The position numbers and the translations under genes are program-made. Of a stretch of 64,000 nt of DNA, positions 62,614 through 64,000 are shown in pieces; position 1 is the stretch's first letter; each line of letters opens with the position of its first letter. The stretch spans positions 1 through 64,000 of the forward strand of contig DVKT01000022.1 in assembly GCA_018715885.1 (NCBI GenBank). Reading direction: 5' to 3'. The notes beneath the pieces were generated by a model. It ran no database searches. It was not told the origin of the DNA and saw nothing but the letters and a program-made list of their open reading frames with translations. Source of the stretch: Caccoplasma intestinavium (GTDB lineage: Bacteria > Bacteroidota > Bacteroidia > Bacteroidales > UBA11471).

Positions 62614-64000
62614 ATGAACGAAACAAATATAAATAAGCTGGATATAAAAGAGTTTCTCGACCAAGATGAGAAAAAAGACCAGTTACGGTTATTGACGGCA
62701 GGATCGGTCGACGATGGAAAATCGACCCTTATAGGCCGACTTCTCTTCGATAGCAAAAAATTGTATGAAGATCAGCTCGATGCCCTTCAACGAGACAGCA
62801 AACGAGTAGGTAATGCAGGAGGAAATATTGATTACGCTCTCCTTCTTGATGGATTGAAAGCTGAACGCGAACAAGGGATTACTATCGATGTTGCCTACCG
62901 CTATTTTTCTACAAATAAACGGAAATTCATCATCGCAGATACTCCGGGACACGAACAATATACGCGCAACATGATTACCGGCGGATCGACGGCCAATCTG
63001 GCAATTATATTGGTCGACGCACGTACAGGAGTCATCACCCAAACCCGTCGGCACACTTACCTCGTGTCGCTGCTGGGAATCAAACATATCGTCCTGGCAG
63101 TAAATAAAATGGACTTGGTACAATACAACCAAAAGACGTTTGACGAAATCGTAGATACGTACAAGAAGTTTGTTGCCCCGTTAGCCATACCCGATATTAC
63201 ATGTATTCCCCTCTCCGCCCTCAATGGAGACAATGTTGTCGAGAAATCTGAGAATATGCCGTGGTATAAAGGTACATCACTATTGGATTTTCTCGAAACC
63301 GTACACATCGCAAACGACCACAATCTGAAAGATTTCCGTTACCCCATACAATACGTGTTACGTCCCAATCTCAATTTCAGGGGATTCTCCGGCCGTATCG
63401 CTTCGGGCATCGTACGCAAAGGCGATGAAGTAATGGCAATCCCGTCAGGTAAAAAATCTCATGTCAAATCGATCGTAACATACGATGGTGAACTCGATGA
63501 AGCATTTTCGCCTCAATCCATCACCATAACACTCGAAGACGAGATAGACCTATCCCGCGGGGAAATGCTCGTACACCCCGACAATATTCCCCACATCAGC
63601 CGAAACTTCGAAGCCATGCTCGTATGGATGGACGAAAAACCCATGCAGCGAGACCAACAATATTTTATCAAGCAGACGACAAATACCACTCGCGTTCACA
63701 TCGACCAAATCAAATACAAAGTCGATGTCAACACCATGGAGCAATCTATGGCCGAAACAATGAGTCTGAATGAAATAGCCCGCGCCGTATTCGTCTCGAA
63801 CAAACCCCTGTTTTTCGATTCTTACAAGCAAAACAAAAACTGCGGCTCCTTCATACTCATCGACCCAATTACCAACAATACAAGTGCCGTGGGTATGATC
63901 ATAGACGAAGTGAACAGTTCCGATCTTTCCTCGGCTGTAACCGAAGAAGACCGTAAAAAAACACGCGACGGTATTTCTTTGGTATCGGACAGTGAACGGG
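62614..64000 (+). CDS. cysN: Sulfate adenylyltransferase subunit 1 CysN (partial, cut by window end)
   Basis: The ATG at 62614 opens a frame that runs 462 codons to the right edge with no stop. It encodes an EF-Tu-like GTPase: G1 loop GSVDDGKS at residues 30-37, DTPGHEQY (G3), and NKMD (G4). EF-Tu domain 2 and 3 beta-barrels follow. It powers APS synthesis with CysD. Most of the expected length (about 475-500 for a stand-alone CysN) is present. Since cysC is separate upstream, a CysNC fusion is not expected. Confidence 0.96.
   Translation, partial: MNETNINKLDIKEFLDQDEKKDQLRLLTAGSVDDGKSTLIGRLLFDSKKLYEDQLDALQRDSKRVGNAGGNIDYALLLDGLKAEREQGITIDVAYRYFSTNKRKFIIADTPGHEQYTRNMITGGSTANLAIILVDARTGVITQTRRHTYLVSLLGIKHIVLAVNKMDLVQYNQKTFDEIVDTYKKFVAPLAIPDITCIPLSALNGDNVVEKSENMPWYKGTSLLDFLETVHIANDHNLKDFRYPIQYVLRPNLNFRGFSGRIASGIVRKGDEVMAIPSGKKSHVKSIVTYDGELDEAFSPQSITITLEDEIDLSRGEMLVHPDNIPHISRNFEAMLVWMDEKPMQRDQQYFIKQTTNTTRVHIDQIKYKVDVNTMEQSMAETMSLNEIARAVFVSNKPLFFDSYKQNKNCGSFILIDPITNNTSAVGMIIDEVNSSDLSSAVTEEDRKKTRDGISLVSDSER

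Noticed and set aside
1..64000. Insertion sequences, integrative elements or prophage genes
   Set aside because: No transposase, integrase, relaxase, phage structural gene or target-site duplication was recognised.

Overview
This window looks like chromosome of a gut-type member of the Bacteroidales (phylum Bacteroidota). Several features point there: a UpxY/Wza/Wzz capsule locus, an Mfa/FimA-type fimbrial operon of lipoproteins, DUF3575 and DUF3868/OmpA genes, a PyrK-PyrD dihydroorotate dehydrogenase pair, ClpC and HtpG, and many promoters of the Bacteroidetes type (-33 TTTG, 19-20 bp spacer, -7 TAnnTTTG). The genus cannot be fixed from sequence reading alone. No transposase, integrase, prophage, rRNA gene or CRISPR array was seen. 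One tRNA (Pro, anticodon TGG) was found.

Layout. (1) 1-7495, minus strand: the promoter-proximal end of a capsular or exopolysaccharide locus, upxY - wza-like - wzz - repeat cluster - wzx flippase - GT2 glycosyltransferase - partial glycosyltransferase-like gene running off the left edge. The GT2 gene carries a (GTAT)5 tetranucleotide tract, and a cluster of degenerate inverted repeats separates wzz from wzx. (2) 7831-16623, plus strand: a six-gene fimbrial operon (DUF3575, DUF3868/OmpA, major fimbrillin, Mfa2/FimB-like anchor, minor subunit, very large tip-like protein), ending in a strong terminator. (3) 16808-24779: Yip1-like membrane protein and SmpB on plus; a THUMP-like methyltransferase, an AT-rich acyltransferase, DedA, a TPR protein and GyrA on minus. 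(4) 25078-31838, plus: clpC, htpG, an aldo/keto reductase and a class A beta-lactamase. (5) 31873-36276, minus: pyrK-pyrD-MGMT, an XRE regulator and holA. (6) 36360-42202, plus: an orphan HsdR-N-type predicted nuclease, a secreted small protein, radA, a COG2509 flavoprotein, cstA and tRNA-Pro. (7) 42356-46430, minus: MBOAT + SGNH acylation pair, then META + nitroreductase + a small Cys/His protein. (8) 46675-51419, plus: threonylcarbamoyl-AMP synthase, a polyprenyl-P sugar transferase, a ClC channel/antiporter and fmt. (9) 51479-59971, minus: a hexapeptide acetyltransferase, ugd, a second polyprenyl-P sugar transferase, a DUF349 protein, a stand-alone Cas6 endoribonuclease, an M16 peptidase and a cyclophilin lipoprotein. 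(10) 60187-64000, plus: cysQ-cysC-cysD-cysN (cysN cut by the right edge), a complete PAPS-making and PAP-recycling set.

How the parts work together. Much of the window concerns the cell surface: capsule export and polymer length control, two initiating sugar-phosphate transferases with UDP-glucuronate supply, fimbriae, and O-acylation. The rest is housekeeping (topoisomerase, chaperones, pyrimidine synthesis, tRNA modification and formylation, trans-translation, recombination). The observations most worth a second look are the orphan cas6 with mutually exclusive hairpins around its Shine-Dalgarno sequence, the (GTAT)5 tract in a capsule glycosyltransferase, the putative fimbrial tip protein with an unusual C-terminal domain, the operator-bearing solo HsdR-N nuclease gene, and the sulfate-activation cluster whose next gene beyond the window may be a sulfotransferase.
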